A stretch of 64,000 nucleotides of DNA from Steromphala cineraria (Eukaryota > Mollusca > Gastropoda > Trochida > Trochidae): positions 77,691,060 to 77,755,059 of the forward strand of contig OU744721.1 in the NCBI GenBank assembly GCA_916613615.1. Direction: 5' to 3'. Under the pieces are notes generated by a model. It saw only the letters and a list, made by a program, of their open reading frames with translations, was not told where the DNA came from and did no database searches. Numbering within the stretch: position 1 is the stretch's first letter; every line of letters begins with the position of its first letter. Positions 25,200 through 37,299 of the stretch are shown here, one piece after another. Both the position numbers and the translations under genes were made by a program.

Positions 25200-26640
25200 A
25201 TGTGATTTATTCATTGCGCAGCATGGGTCTTCTATCACCGCTCGCGACTCTACATTGTTGCACATTTACTTCCTATCAGATACTGTTTTCCATTAATATC
25301 GCAGAGCCGCTTTATGATATTTTCCATTATAAAACTTGTAAATCAAGTGTCACACCACCCCCGTCGTGTCGCATCGAGGGCTAAAGGCACACGTCTAGTT
25401 GATGCTGCTAATAAGCTAACAGTATCAGGTTAGCCAAAACAACAAGGCAGATTCCCGTCATTAAACCCGTGAATCAAACATCATATGAAATTGTTATATT
25501 CCAATCTAACCCAATCCCTCCGGAGCGTCCCAGCATGCAAAGTCTCAATTTAGCTATAACCCAAAATTCCATTTCTTAGTTTCCTGCAGGGAATTCCTAT
25601 ATCAATTACAAGCAAGTTTGCCTTCTTTTACAAACAGATGGGAGGACGCGTCCGATAGAATTAGCCCGCTTGAAGTTGCAGCGCGGCCGATAGATGGCGA
25701 TACTAGGCGAGGGTCGAGCCCAATGGTCTCGCGGGACCCGGCGAGCGAGCAAAGTAGGAAACAGCCCGGAAAATGAATTCTGAAATTTATATTAATGCTG
25801 TGCCCCTGTCATCTAGAGACATAACTGCTTCATCAAATAAGATGTTATCATGAAGTAAGGCAATTTGTTCCACGCTGAGAATTTCAATTACATGGGTTAA
25901 TGTAGAGAGGGTGCACACATGCGATAGTTAAACAAGCTAAAGACGGCTCCTTAGACCAGTCGCAGGGAAAATAGGAAACCATTAATCACGACTTTCACGA
26001 TTTTGTGGCAGATTTGACAACTTTAAATGACTTTAAGTCGCCGATACAGATATTAATATTCCGTACCTTCTCTTTTCTTCTTCAACGCACAATATATTTG
26101 GTAATTAATTGAAACAATTATTAATTCAGTGCCTTTTAATTTCCTTCATCCAAGGCTATTGTTTTAACGCGTTTGGTGAAAAATTGCTTCGAGTGTACCC
26201 TATTACCATGAGACAAGGATGATAATGTAAAAATTATAAAAACACAAGGAGAAAGTGAAACATAAAACGATGAAACGTCACCCAAGTGTGTCCCTCCTGA
26301 TGTGTAGTCAAACTTCTGCCCATTTACAATAAAGCCAAATGCTCAATAGGACCCGTATAACCAGCTCGGTTGCGGAATCTCCTCGATTTAGTACCTCCAA
26401 GAGTCTCTAGGGGGCGCTAACGGCCCGAGAAACGAAACTAACTGGAAAATGAATTCCAAAATTCTATATGCGAATTCCTGTCATCAGCGATGTCTTTGGT
26501 CAGATGTTATCGCGAATGGAATGGTTGGTTTCGCCGTGTGCGTTTCAATTAGAATTCATAACAGTTTATGATTCATCACACGGAAATGGTTATACCAGGT
26601 TAATAACGGAAATCCCTTGCCAATTGTTCAGTTAAAGGGG
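25200..26640. promoter_or_regulatory. Putative regulatory island with a duplicated module
   Basis: This block is complex, CpG-containing and repeat-free in AT-rich surroundings, and has no usable reading frame. Four short sequences occur twice in the same order about 670 bp apart: GGAAAATGAATTC (25768, 26444), CCTGTCATC (25805, 26477), AGATGTTATC (25840, 26502) and TTTCAATTA (25882, 26543). A CTCF-like CTAGGGGGCGCTA lies at 26407. A homeodomain-type inverted repeat, TAATTAATTG then CAATTATTAATT, is at 26102-26126. Inferred to be an enhancer region, possibly of the UNCX gene 30 kb away; sequence alone cannot prove activity. Confidence 0.5.
26407..26419 (+). promoter_or_regulatory. CTCF-like motif
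   Basis: CTAGGGGGCGCTA agrees with the core of the known animal CTCF consensus (CCACCAGGGGGCGCTA) at nearly every position. It is a single short motif, so binding is a prediction. Confidence 0.45.
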
Positions 26641-27467
26641 ATGCAGAAAAATATTTATGGCTTCCCGAATATTGATAGAAAACATCCAGTCATTCTCTCG
26701 CTTTCTCTCTATACATTGTTAAGGTTTAACTTTTTAAAGTTCAAATACAAAAGATTGTTTAAATTAAATGGATTTTGTTTAGTTTGACATGTGCATCTGT
26801 CAATGCGATTTTAAAATCAATAATCTGTTGTGATTCAGTATATATGATTTCAAACATAATTTTGTGATAAAACAAACAATATTCCAATTGAAAACTTGTT
26901 TTATTGTATGATATGAAATGGATATGCAATAAAAAGAAGCATGTTCATAACTAAAACGTGTTCTTTAGCCTGTTGATCTACAAAATAGATAAACTTTCAA
27001 GCATCATCACGAACACGAACATCATTTTTGTTATTAATAAATATAAGAATAAGGCATCAAATGTTCTTTAAGTAAACTATAGCATTGAACAATATGATGG
27101 AAGATCTGATATTGATGATGGTACTATATTGATGTGAATGTATTTAAAAAAGAACTGACTTCGACATGATTTATTAATGTTCATGACTTGTTGAAGATCT
27201 GTTTAGTAAGCTAACTTCTTTGAACAGTTCTCTAATCAAGACGTTTAAAATTTCAAAAAGTTATCTCCGTACAATATTGAAATAGTTAAACATTAAAAGC
27301 ATCGGTTAGATATTTTGTAAAGAATTTGTAATCAAATAGATTTGATAACAGGATACAGCAAATTAACAACTTGAAGAGATTGTTTAAATGAAGATCTTTT
27401 AACGGTTCTTAACCTTCCCCTGTAAACATCTAAATTTCAGAAAATGCTAAAGTACTTAAAATCACAA
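26641..27467. other. AT-rich, no feature seen
   Basis: No gene, repeat or RNA that I can support. Confidence 0.5.
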
Positions 27468-27798
27468 ATAGGGGGTAATAAGGAAAATGAAAATTAATGG
27501 TTCTAGTTGAAAAACAATGTATCTAAACTAAATGGTGCAGTAATAATTCAAATATATAACGTTAAGTTTAGCCATGCGATTCCTTTTTCTTACACAAAAT
27601 GAATTAAAGGTGTTCACACAAAATGGCCGCCAATGGAATTTATGTTAATCTTCATACATTGTCCTTGGACTATGGATGATTGGCCTGTGTAATGAGATTT
27701 TTGATACTGTCAAAATGACACATTTAGCATTAACTTACAATTATCAGTGAAAAATTTAGAATATAAAATTTTCAAAAAACGTGCTACTGCCCCTTTAA
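27468..27798 (+). mobile_element. MITE copy, left end missing
   Basis: Same family as 14806-15311: it begins inside the element at GGGGGTAATAAGGAAAATGA and continues through GCCATGCGATTCC, AATGGCCGCCAATGG and the right terminus GTGCTACTGCCCCTTTAA at 27781-27798. The left inverted repeat is absent, so this copy could not be mobilised. Confidence 0.85.
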
Positions 27799-27920
27799 TG
27801 AGGTTCCTAGTATACATATGAAAACCAGTGCTAAAATTGCTGTGGAATCAATATCAAGGGACGAAGTGATAAATAAACGATCATTAAAGTCAGAATAAAA
27901 TAATGCTATTGACACTAAGC

Positions 27921-27950
27921 TTATCAAAGAACGTGCTGCCGCCCCTTTAA
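27921..27950 (+). mobile_element. Solitary MITE right terminus
   Basis: A 30-bp match to the extreme right end of the 14806-15311 element (TTATCAAAGAACGTGCTGCC then GCCCCTTTAA), without the rest. It lies 120 bp beyond the end of the previous copy and is probably the remnant of a second insertion. Confidence 0.7.
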
Positions 27951-28555
27951 TGTGTTGGTTATGTATTAGTCCAACTTGTCTAGTCTAGTCTAGTCACTAT
28001 TTTGACATTAACAATTATAGTATTTAACTGAGGCCCCTTTCTTTAATTTGATTAGAGAATCGTTTTTGAGAATTATTGATATAGCATAGTAGTAGAAGTA
28101 CTAATAGTGTAGTCATTTGTTCTCACTCTGTGACGGAACGAAGAAACTTAGCACTAATCTTGTCTGTGGAACCTAGGCTATCTTTGACCATTAAACTTGG
28201 ATAATACTAGGTTAAGGGCTTTCAAAAATTTAGACTTTCTCTTAATCAGTAGACGAAAAGGTTTGGATATTTTCTTGATCAGAATCAGGATTCAAATGAA
28301 ATATAAATATTCAACTCAATTTGGATGTAGTTTAAGGTTTAAAACAATATTCCAAGTACAAAAGTGATTTTGTCTAGAGTTTATTAATTGCTTTTGAAAT
28401 CAAAACCAATATACAACTTACCAAAATTAAAAATTATTTTGAAGGTTACGAATCTTTTGTATCTTGATGCATTCAATTTTCATTGAAAGAGTGAAATAAA
28501 AGAACTGAACATTGTTTTCAAACAAAACACTATACAACAACATGATAATTCTGAA

Positions 28556-28800
28556 CCAAAACATGACACATGGGCTGACTGAGAGCTGAGGCCCCAAGGG
28601 AGATCACTCTGTCAGAAAAAAAACTGGCTGGAGAAGCAGATCTGACGTGCATGCAAAGGCCTTGACCCATGTCCGATCACTCGCGACCCTCATAGCCACT
28701 CAACTTTCTCTCAAACAAAAGATCTCATTTATTTACCATCAAACCCATCCCAGATATAAGGCCTATTTTCTGCCCCTCCTGTTATCAATATCCCCATGTT
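28556..28800. promoter_or_regulatory. Putative conserved noncoding island
   Basis: Short block of complex, GC-richer sequence (GGGCTGACTGAGAGCTGAGG near its start, TGACCCATGTCCGATCACTCG in the middle) with no reading frame, set in AT-rich DNA. The same texture is seen in the other islands around the homeobox gene. The regulatory role is inference. Confidence 0.35.
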
Positions 28801-29031
28801 TGTGAACTCAAAAAATTTGTAAATGACAATGGTAACATAATAAATAATTATATTTGAAAAATTAGTTTAAACCGCTTCTTAACTGTTGAACAATTTTTTC
28901 TACGTGAATGGATTTTGTATCTAACTCTCTGCAATATCAATAAAACTAATAAACAAATACCTGATTGATACACAATTTAAAGAGATTATGATGCACACTA
29001 TAGGTAAATTAAGAAATTTTGAAATAAACTG

Positions 29032-29128
29032 CAGGCAAAAGAAAGTACACATTCAGTTGAGTTTATCATATGTTAGGTTTTTAATTACAAATATCTCGAT
29101 TTTTTTATGTCGTATTCTCAACCTGAAT
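29032..29128 (+). repeat. Dispersed repeat family, copy B
   Basis: Partner of 21736-21832, with shared landmarks GTTTATCATATGTTAGG, TAATTACAAATATCTCG and ATGTCGTATTCTCAACC. Confidence 0.65.
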
Positions 29129-29439
29129 TAACTCATGGTCAGAAAACTTTAAAGTGTTTTAAATGATTTGTTTTTATAGAATAAAATCAAATGTCAATTA
29201 AGAGTTTCAAAATTAATTTGGATAAATTGCAGATGTTCACCAACACACCAGACATATTGTATGTGAAAATCAATAAACGTGCCTATTATTTTACATATTG
29301 GCAACCATTCAAACATGGTAGGGTCATAATAGTTTAAAGTGTTCCTGCCGACATTAAAAAAGACTTTATAACAAACGATTTACCAGGCACCAATCATTTT
29401 TATCAAACTACTGCAAATATGGGTTATTGTTAACGTGCC

Positions 29440-29760
29440 ATGACTTCATTCATCACATGTCTCTTAGCTATCCCCCTGTCCCCAAAACCCTACCTTGAGC
29501 ACCTACCAATTCCCAACCACCTTCCTCAACAAATCCTATATTTCTCCCATCCCTCAGCCGGTTCTACGCAGTGACTTTCAATTAAAGCCGATAATCGCGG
29601 TCAAACGATACCCGGCCGAATCAAAGCACAATGAAAAAGTGTATTAAATGTGTTTTTAGAGCATCTAACATGTTATTGGTGTGAGCATCAGACCTGATAG
29701 AAACAGACAGACAGACGCACAGACGCCGAGACATGGGGTAAAGGAAGGAAGGGTGTAGGT
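29440..29760. promoter_or_regulatory. Putative conserved noncoding island
   Basis: A C-rich stretch (29470-29560) is followed by a complex segment containing GACTTTCAATTAAAGCCG, GATAATCGCGG and GATACCCGGCCG. It has no coding frame. TTTCAATTA is shared with the duplicated module in 25.2-26.6 kb. Inferred to be regulatory only. Confidence 0.35.
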
Positions 29761-32700
29761 TATATGTTTCTGACAGACAGTCTTTAGTGCTGTTGGTGTG
29801 AACGTTTCAATCGTACGTGATCTAACTGTTGTCTTAAACCTGTCTAAATATTTTATAAGATCCAATTGGAGCAAAAAATGCTTCAATTTACACAACGTGA
29901 AAATATTTCTTGTAATTACAGTTCCTTCCGATGGGTGTATTATGGATGTATTATAGCTAATTGCACTTCCTCGTGTTCGATCCGTGATCTAGTTATTGAT
30001 GTATTTGTTTGTTAAACCTTCTGGGGACATATTTGGAGTACCTGTTTCTCTAAGTTGAATAAAAACTTAATCATTAATGTTTCTTTTTGATTGAAAGAAA
30101 CATTTATCCACCATGTTAATGTTTTGCACGTTAAATCTAACAAGATAAAATATCTTTATCCAGAATATTATTATATCCTTATTGATTGAAGGGAACATTG
30201 ATCAAAAATCGTTTTGTACATCAACTTGAACAGAAAAAAATCCATGATGAAGACCATGAAAAGAATCTTACAGCTTATTACAGCACATTGCTGGTAGTTA
30301 TTGTATGATTGATGTCTCAAAATGTATCTTACTTTTAAAACCCGCAAACACATCGTCCTTCTTATTTTCATTCACAGTAAGAACCGTACCTGAAACTAAT
30401 TGCAGGTATTCATCGCTTTAATCAATGGAAAACGGCGTTTATAGAGTGTTATAAATGTTTTTAATAAGGCAATTTAATCAACTAAAAAGTCGATCATATT
30501 ACAAATATTTTGGCTTTTGTAAATTTTGAATATTTTGATTTAAGATGTGAACAAGTCGGGCCCTTTGTTGTTATGGTATTTGTAAATTGAAATAAAAGTT
30601 AAGGTATAAATATATAAGGTATCTCAAGATCAAACAACAAAGATAGATTTTTGGTAAAAGAACACTGCATAGTGGAGTAAAATTTATTCTTATAAATATT
30701 TGACATTTCAAAAAATACTCTTGCCGTTTGTCTTAGTTTGGTTGACTACAGCTATTCATTTCATTCCATCTGTTTTCGCCTAGGAAATATTGTTCTTCAC
30801 AATCATTCGGTTTTATCTGATTCTGATTGTAATCTTTTGAATGACCAAACGTTTTATCTGAAATATTTGTATATAGATATAGATGAAATTAACAGCCTTA
30901 AGGGTTGATATATACATTTTGATTTTCAAGTCCTATCCTTTGAAAAGAATCTAAAGTTAATTTGTTTTACAAATGTTAAGGTTCATGTTTTGTCTGTTTC
31001 CTGATGCTACAAGATGAATAGCGAATAAGAATAAGAATCTAGAATAGACAGAAAACGATTAGGCCAGTCAATCTCTGGACCTGCGTAACAATATAACATA
31101 GTTCCCGTCTGACCTCTGTCCTAAGGTTAAATGTCAGAATACTTATTTGTTATTGGTATATCGCGAAGATTGATTTGAAGATAGTCTCTTTTTATCCGTG
31201 ACCTCGTGAAATATGATAACACATTTGTTCTTGTAAATATGACTGCTAGATTGTGTTCATGTCAAGTATTATTTAACTGGTTGACTCATAACTGTTTGTC
31301 AGGTCAAACATGGTAAACTTTAAAAAACGTCATGTCTTGTAATTCAATCAGGTAATCTTTCAGGGTTGTTGTCATTCCCAGAAAAATAACCATTTGTAAA
31401 ATTAAAATAAAGTTAAGCCGAAAGAATAATGTTAAATAATGTTATTCATAATTTCAGTATTAAGTGAAATCAGAAGTACATGTTCAAATTGAATCGGATT
31501 AAATTATTTCAGTAAATATAATAATAGATTTCGTAAGAAAGACGACATTTAAAAGTTAATTCGTGCAGGAAATCAAAGTATTATTCTTTTCACATACATT
31601 TATATATACTATATCGTCATCATAATCCTCGTCAAGATTATTCTCATAAATGTTATTATTGTCATCGTCTTCGTCGTTTTTTAATTTCATGTCAATAAAA
31701 AAGGCCTTTTGTTATGAATGGGAATATAAAACAAATTTTCTTCTTCTTCATTTTAACAAAATTTATTTTCCGTATACCCGTTTTGTCATAAACGAGAAGG
31801 TCATAAAATAAAGAATATTTTTATTGTACGTTTTCTTTTTGTATACCCGTCTTGTTGCAAAAGAAAATATCATGAACATAGTGAAGAAATCTTCTTCGTT
31901 TTATTTATACATAAAGGCAAACAAATGATTTCAACAGATGTCAATAATCATAATCATCATATTACTTTATACATTCATAAACTAAATGACAGACTCATTA
32001 ACCGCATTTGTATCATATATGGGTAAAACAATGACAATCAAAAGATACTTAAATGCACATCAATTGAGAAAATAACAACACAGTCTGGAATACCATGGAT
32101 TCTTTCTGAATGATTGACTGAGCAGAGTGACAGGTTGCCATCAAGCATCGTTGTTTGCTTCTACGTCAGGTAATTCATCAAGATGTCAGAAGTCATCAAA
32201 ATATTAATCACCAACACACAAATCAGAAAATAAGATACACGATAGCAGTTTAGTATACAGGGCAATTATACAATAAGACCTCTGTCAACCGCATCAATCA
32301 GAAGCTGTAGGCCTGGGATTTGTCTCGATAACCTGTACAGATCAGATCTCTTACATACATGTACATGTGTATGTTTAGTTATCTCAGACATGTTGGCGGT
32401 CATTAATATTGAGACCTCCAAATGTTGATAGATCCTTTTGCTTTCATGTGTTTTTTCTATGGTTTACGTGTTTTTGTATTCTTATGGGACTTGTTTGGTT
32501 AGTGTGGATAGTTGCACATATATATTTCATCTGGTGTATGTTAGACAATACATTTTTTAATTCATGCCAAATAATTAACAAAGAATATTGTTTTGCAATT
32601 CTGTCAGAAACGAACGAAGATACAAGAGAAAAGTCATTTCATAACTTAAGTGTTCCACAAAGCAGGAAAACTGCTAAGAAATGCTTTAAGTATGAGTTAC

Positions 32701-33000
32701 TGACCCTTTTATACTTATGTTATACCAATACACAATACCTTTTTTTAAAATGGTAACCTTTCTGTAACTAAACTTAAGTAAATTCTGTTTCTAATTTGAC
32801 AATGGTAAGGCGTGAGCGACAGCAGGGTGGTAGAGGAATTTTATGTCTAAATAATATTTTCTTTAAAATCAAACTAAGATTACATTTAGATAAAATAAAC
32901 ATTAACGTTGTTTTCCTATTAAATTCGTTTCAAGCCATTTTTACATTTGTCAACCCACGTAAGATACTTGTGTGCTTTCATGTGGATAATAGAATATACA
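29761..33000. other. AT-rich intergenic, weak tandem repeat
   Basis: No gene seen. Around 31700-31900 there is a degenerate tandem repeat of about 70 bp marked by TTCCGTATACCCGTTTTGTC (31768) and TTTGTATACCCGTCTTGTTG (31839). A 115-codon frame at 32409-32756 looks like chance: AT-rich, without splice or domain support. Confidence 0.5.
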
Positions 33001-33009
33001 TGTACTAAC

Positions 33010-34640
33010 TGTAATTGATGTCGGCCAAAGACAGAGGTTTACCGTATGGCGTCAAAATGGGGAAATTAAGGTCGAAATTGAAGCAAAGAGAACGCCAGCA
33101 AATTGAAGGAATCAAGGAAAGTCGTTAAATGCATGTGACTGTGGACGATGCCGTCTTTGAGACTGCTTGTACGCTAGGTTGAAGCCCCCTGCGAGACGCG
33201 GGGATTCGGGAGACTCTAAAGCTACTTTGGGGGACTAGACGGCGTTTAAATATGCAAATTGTTTCTTTTACTTCAAACATGTTACTTTAAATTACCCATC
33301 TATCATGCAAAATGCCCGGTCGGCGGTTTCAGAGGGATTTCAGAAAGTTAGTATATATTACAGTTTAACGATTCTAGGAATATTCACGAATAGTTTATAT
33401 ATCTAAATACCAATTGTCAAAGATTTTATGGTCATTTGCGCAAGGATATCGTAAAATGTCGCAATATCGACATGAGAAAATTGGAATATGAAAACTATGA
33501 ATAAGTATTGAAAACAAGTGATTTGTATAGAACAGTTCTCGTTTCTCTGGATTTTCTTTTGATGAAGTTGGTGATTTATGCAAACCTTTCTATCAAAAGC
33601 TTGGTTAAAATGTGACAGTGTGTTCATAACTTTGTCATGAGGGAATTACTATTGAATGTAAGTCATCAAATTTGTGTTTTAAGCTAAGAAATAGAATCCT
33701 TTGAAATTAAGTACTTTGCAGTTAATCGAAATGTGTATTATCTATATTCATGGCTTTGCTGACCTATGCGATCCTCTATCAAAACAAGGCATTATTTCAT
33801 TCCTTCTAAACGGTTATTCCTTATTATAAAGCGCTTAAATGACGTGTGTTGCCAAACTCGCAATGTCTTGATGGTAATGTGTGAGATTCGCTGTGACATG
33901 TGCACTCTTCTGGCACGGAGGAACAGATCTTAGCGAGAATAACGTAATCTCGCGGTGACTGCAAACCACGCGAGACTTACCCTACTGTAATGGCGACGGT
34001 GGCAAGCAGCCAGCGCCACACTTTCAATAAAGCACTGATTAGCCTTTTATTACATATGTCATGTTTTGGGGATCACTTCCATGAAAACACCGAAAAACTC
34101 AATTATCTCTCGTGTTCATTGCGTTAACAATATCGCTGATTAATTCAAATTTAATTAGTTTAGACATCAGTAGCAAGCCCGATTCCCGTCTCCCCCTCTT
34201 TCAATCAGATGCGTTGATGGGATACCGTTCAGGCAGAGAGCGCGATCTCTGATACCGCCTTTCTATTTCCATGTAAATGACTCGTATTTTCTGGTCTTAG
34301 ACACGAAAGAGTTGCAGCTTGTTCCATCATTGAGCCATTGACGGCTGGCCGCTACTCCCCGCGGAGGGGTCGGGGGTTATCGTGTATGACGGGCGACAGG
34401 AGGCTACGCGAGGATTAGGGGATTCTGTTGATGGATGCAGCTATTTCACCATCCCTCTACAAGCCGGCTTTAGACGTGCCATCGTTTTCCATTCAATTTT
34501 ACAGTCCGAATAATCAATAGTATTATTTAGTTGAGGTATTGCCGGTTCCTGAAGAAATGAAAGCCCTCTCCGATTTGCCGGAGATAGTTGATTTGTTTAA
34601 TGCATTGTCTCGTTTTTACTTTCCCCGAATCAACTTTGAA
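33010..34640. promoter_or_regulatory. Putative regulatory island
   Basis: A long stretch of complex sequence with several CpG-rich cores (33173-33245, 33880-34020, 34190-34260, 34330-34440) and no frame that reads as protein. Motifs include an OTX/Goosecoid-type GGATTA (34412), GCGCGATCTCTGATACCGCC (34239) and a GGCGACGGTGGCAAGCAGCC core (33992). Likely noncoding and under constraint, judged from its texture only. Confidence 0.4.
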
Positions 34641-36427
34641 AAGAACCGCGAAAGAACTTTAAATGGGAAATAACTTAACGAGAAAACAAGCCAAGCTAAC
34701 CAAAATAGTTTACTCGACAGATTACCTCACTGAGAGTTTTTATATATTTTCGATGAATATTTAGTTACAGATAAGAAACTGCTTGATTTCGGTTAGGAGA
34801 AAAATAATATGTGGAGTAAGCGTTTCTTTTGCGATAAAAAGGTTATGTATCGTAATTGTTAGCTATATTAAATATGTAATTGACTCTATCTTTTATATTT
34901 GCTCTCAAATGCATAAAACAGGCAAAGCTCTCAGTGCTTAAGAAATATCCCAACTTTGTCGATAACGCATGGTTAATTAGACAATTAGAAAAATCGAATA
35001 TTTCTATTTTTATGCCATTGTTTATCATGGATTTTCTTCTTGCATCGTTGTTGAAACCAAAATTCGTTTAACGGTCACTTATCATCATGAACAGTTTTTA
35101 AGAATTCTTTATTGGTGGATGTTTTTGCATTACCCAGATTCACTTTTCGATATATTTCTTATGTTTAGGTTGTTTAAGTAACCTCCCATACCCAACAGCT
35201 TCTACTGAATTTCGTCTGTCTTTATCTATCGTTAAATACTCGTGTTTTTAGTTTTTTTACGTCGATCTGCCTTTTGTTTACTTATCGTAATGATTTTTAA
35301 TTGCGTTTAGTTAATAGGTCACTTTCTCTTTTCTGGATAAATTTTTAAAAGAAAAAGATGTGTGTAAATGCCTCTGTTTAAATTTTGTCTGTTTTCTCTT
35401 TGCATCCAGTCGTTTTGTAACAGCTATAGAGAGTCAGTATTTCTCTATTGTGGCATATATCAATCATTTCATATCAAATGATTAAGGAAAGTATTTTCAC
35501 TATATTCGAATGCATTTAATTTTTTTGATTTTATCAGAAATCGCCAATGATAGAGATTACTGCCTAAACACTCTGTGTAAGTCATCAAATTCGAATCAAA
35601 TCAAATATCTATCAAATTGATAGAGAACTAAATCGATTTAATCCCTTTGTACGCAGAACTTTATGTACAAATAAAATATGTTATGTAATTATATAAGTAT
35701 GCCACCAAAGAAACTGACTATTGAAGATGCAATGAGCCAAAGATGTAATTGCAGGAACTATTTTAGCTTTCTGTTGACTAGGAACGTTACTGCTTTTGTT
35801 TCACTTTCGTAATAAGCCTGTTAACATAACTGCGCCTATTGCAGTCACCTACATCATTACAAGGTAAACATATTTACTGTCAACATAATATTTGCACATG
35901 TGCGCATATTGTACTTCACTATATGTCATACTACCGGGAATTGTCGTATACATTTGTCTATGACGTCAAATTGACGATAATTGTGGCTGAAGAAATCCTT
36001 CACATTGATACATTGGGTTTGCATCAAAGCAAATAATTTGAATGAATTGTTATGGCAATGAAAGAATTATGTACATGTGTGTCGTATAACCTACGGAAAT
36101 TTCGGAGAAAGACAATAAACCTAAGCCTTTTTCGTGGTAAATGCACATAATTTTCCTGTTTCTAAACTGGAATGATTAGAAGTTGAATGACACGACGTTA
36201 AGAGTTATCTTTGTTTCTAATTTTGCTACTTTAGGTCGATTTTGTCTTGCACCTCTGAAAAGGACAGCACCAATAGGCTAACAGGGTGGAAAGGAACTTC
36301 AAGAGGATATTCCACTTTTATTTAATAAGAACAGTTATAAGAAAATAAGAAAAAAAAAGTTCAAACAGTATGTTGATTAAGATGTGTCAATTTGATATAA
36401 AAGAGTACACACTTAAAATATTATGCC
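34641..36427. other. AT-rich intergenic, no feature seen
   Basis: No gene, RNA or repeat that I can support on either strand. Confidence 0.5.
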
Positions 36428-37121
36428 AATTATGATGATAATAATGATAATAGTTCATTTGTACCGCGCTTTTCCATGCTAGGCATGCTCAGTTCAGTTC
36501 AGTTTATTTCAATACTTAAAGGCCACAGGCCTATAGTACAAAAGATAAATTTACAATGAAGCGCACGTCTATACATGTATATTAACCTCCTTCGTAGGGA
36601 TCATATTATGTTGATAACTATAATTTCAAACATATCATATCTAGTGAAATACTATACTAAAGCATATACAATTTCTCAAAATAGACATCATATCACAGAA
36701 AATCAAAAAAATCACCCCCCCCCCCCCAAAATTCAAACAATAGAATATACAATCAATTCATACTAGTTCATACATTGTTCTTTCTTAGTAACATACCATG
36801 ATAAATAAATGTTGACAACTTACGCGTAAGGACAGTATTGTCAGTACTTAACAGTAAAGAAAATGTAACCCAATTTGGATGAAAATGAGGCATGCTCAAA
36901 GCGCACATATTCTATCATTACCCAAAAGGAACAGTACTTCGCGCGACCATATAAGTTCATACATTCACATTTGCACAGCTGGGTAGACTGAGTGCAGTGT
37001 GGATAAAGTTCCTTGCCCAGCGACACAACACAGTACAAGGCGCAGGTCACAAATGTTTGGTGCCTCCATCGGTATTCGAACCCGGCGTGAAATACCAGCA
37101 TGCCTACCACGACACCACCTT
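36428..37121 (-). mobile_element. tRNA-derived SINE, interrupted by a LINE fragment
   Basis: Read on the minus strand from 37121: a tRNA-like head with a B box GGGTTCGAATACC (37083-37071); a central conserved segment CGCTGGGCAAGGAACTTTATCC (37022-37001) of the kind shared by several SINE superfamilies; then GTGCGCTTTGAGCATGCCT, AAAAGCGCGGTACAAATG, and an ATTATCATTATTATCATC tail ending near 36428. Without the insertion the element is about 290 bp. It is cut at AGGCATGCTCA by the element at 36492-36887. Confidence 0.82.
36492..36887 (-). mobile_element. 5'-truncated LINE 3' fragment nested in the SINE
   Basis: It is flanked by an 11-bp direct repeat AGGCATGCTCA at 36481-36491 and 36888-36898; this sequence belongs to the SINE and was duplicated on insertion. 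On the minus strand the fragment ends AAGTATTGAAATAAACTG followed by an (AACTG)n short repeat, the 3' terminus style of CR1- or RTE-like LINEs. It has no coding capacity. It contains a 13-C run at 36715-36727. Confidence 0.78.
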
Positions 37122-37299
37122 GTTCAAATTATTACGCTAAGGGCATTGTTGATTTGTCTTAACATTAATGATTTAAATATCTACTTGATATTTATTATTT
37201 TGTATTACTTGGAAACTTTATATAAGGTTTTTCTTAAAACAAGATGGCGGAAAATTTTACTTATGCGACAGGCTCTTAAAGTTTTGTTTGCTGCACGTT

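Noticed and set aside
32409..32756. 115-codon plus-strand frame with a hydrophobic N-terminal part
   Set aside because: Could suggest a membrane protein, but composition is that of AT-rich intergenic DNA rich in Phe and Trp codons by chance, with no family pattern or splice context.
37071..37083. Possible tRNA gene (B box GGGTTCGAATACC on the minus strand)
   Set aside because: The surrounding sequence does not fold as a tRNA, and it continues into SINE central and tail sequences, so it is a SINE head.
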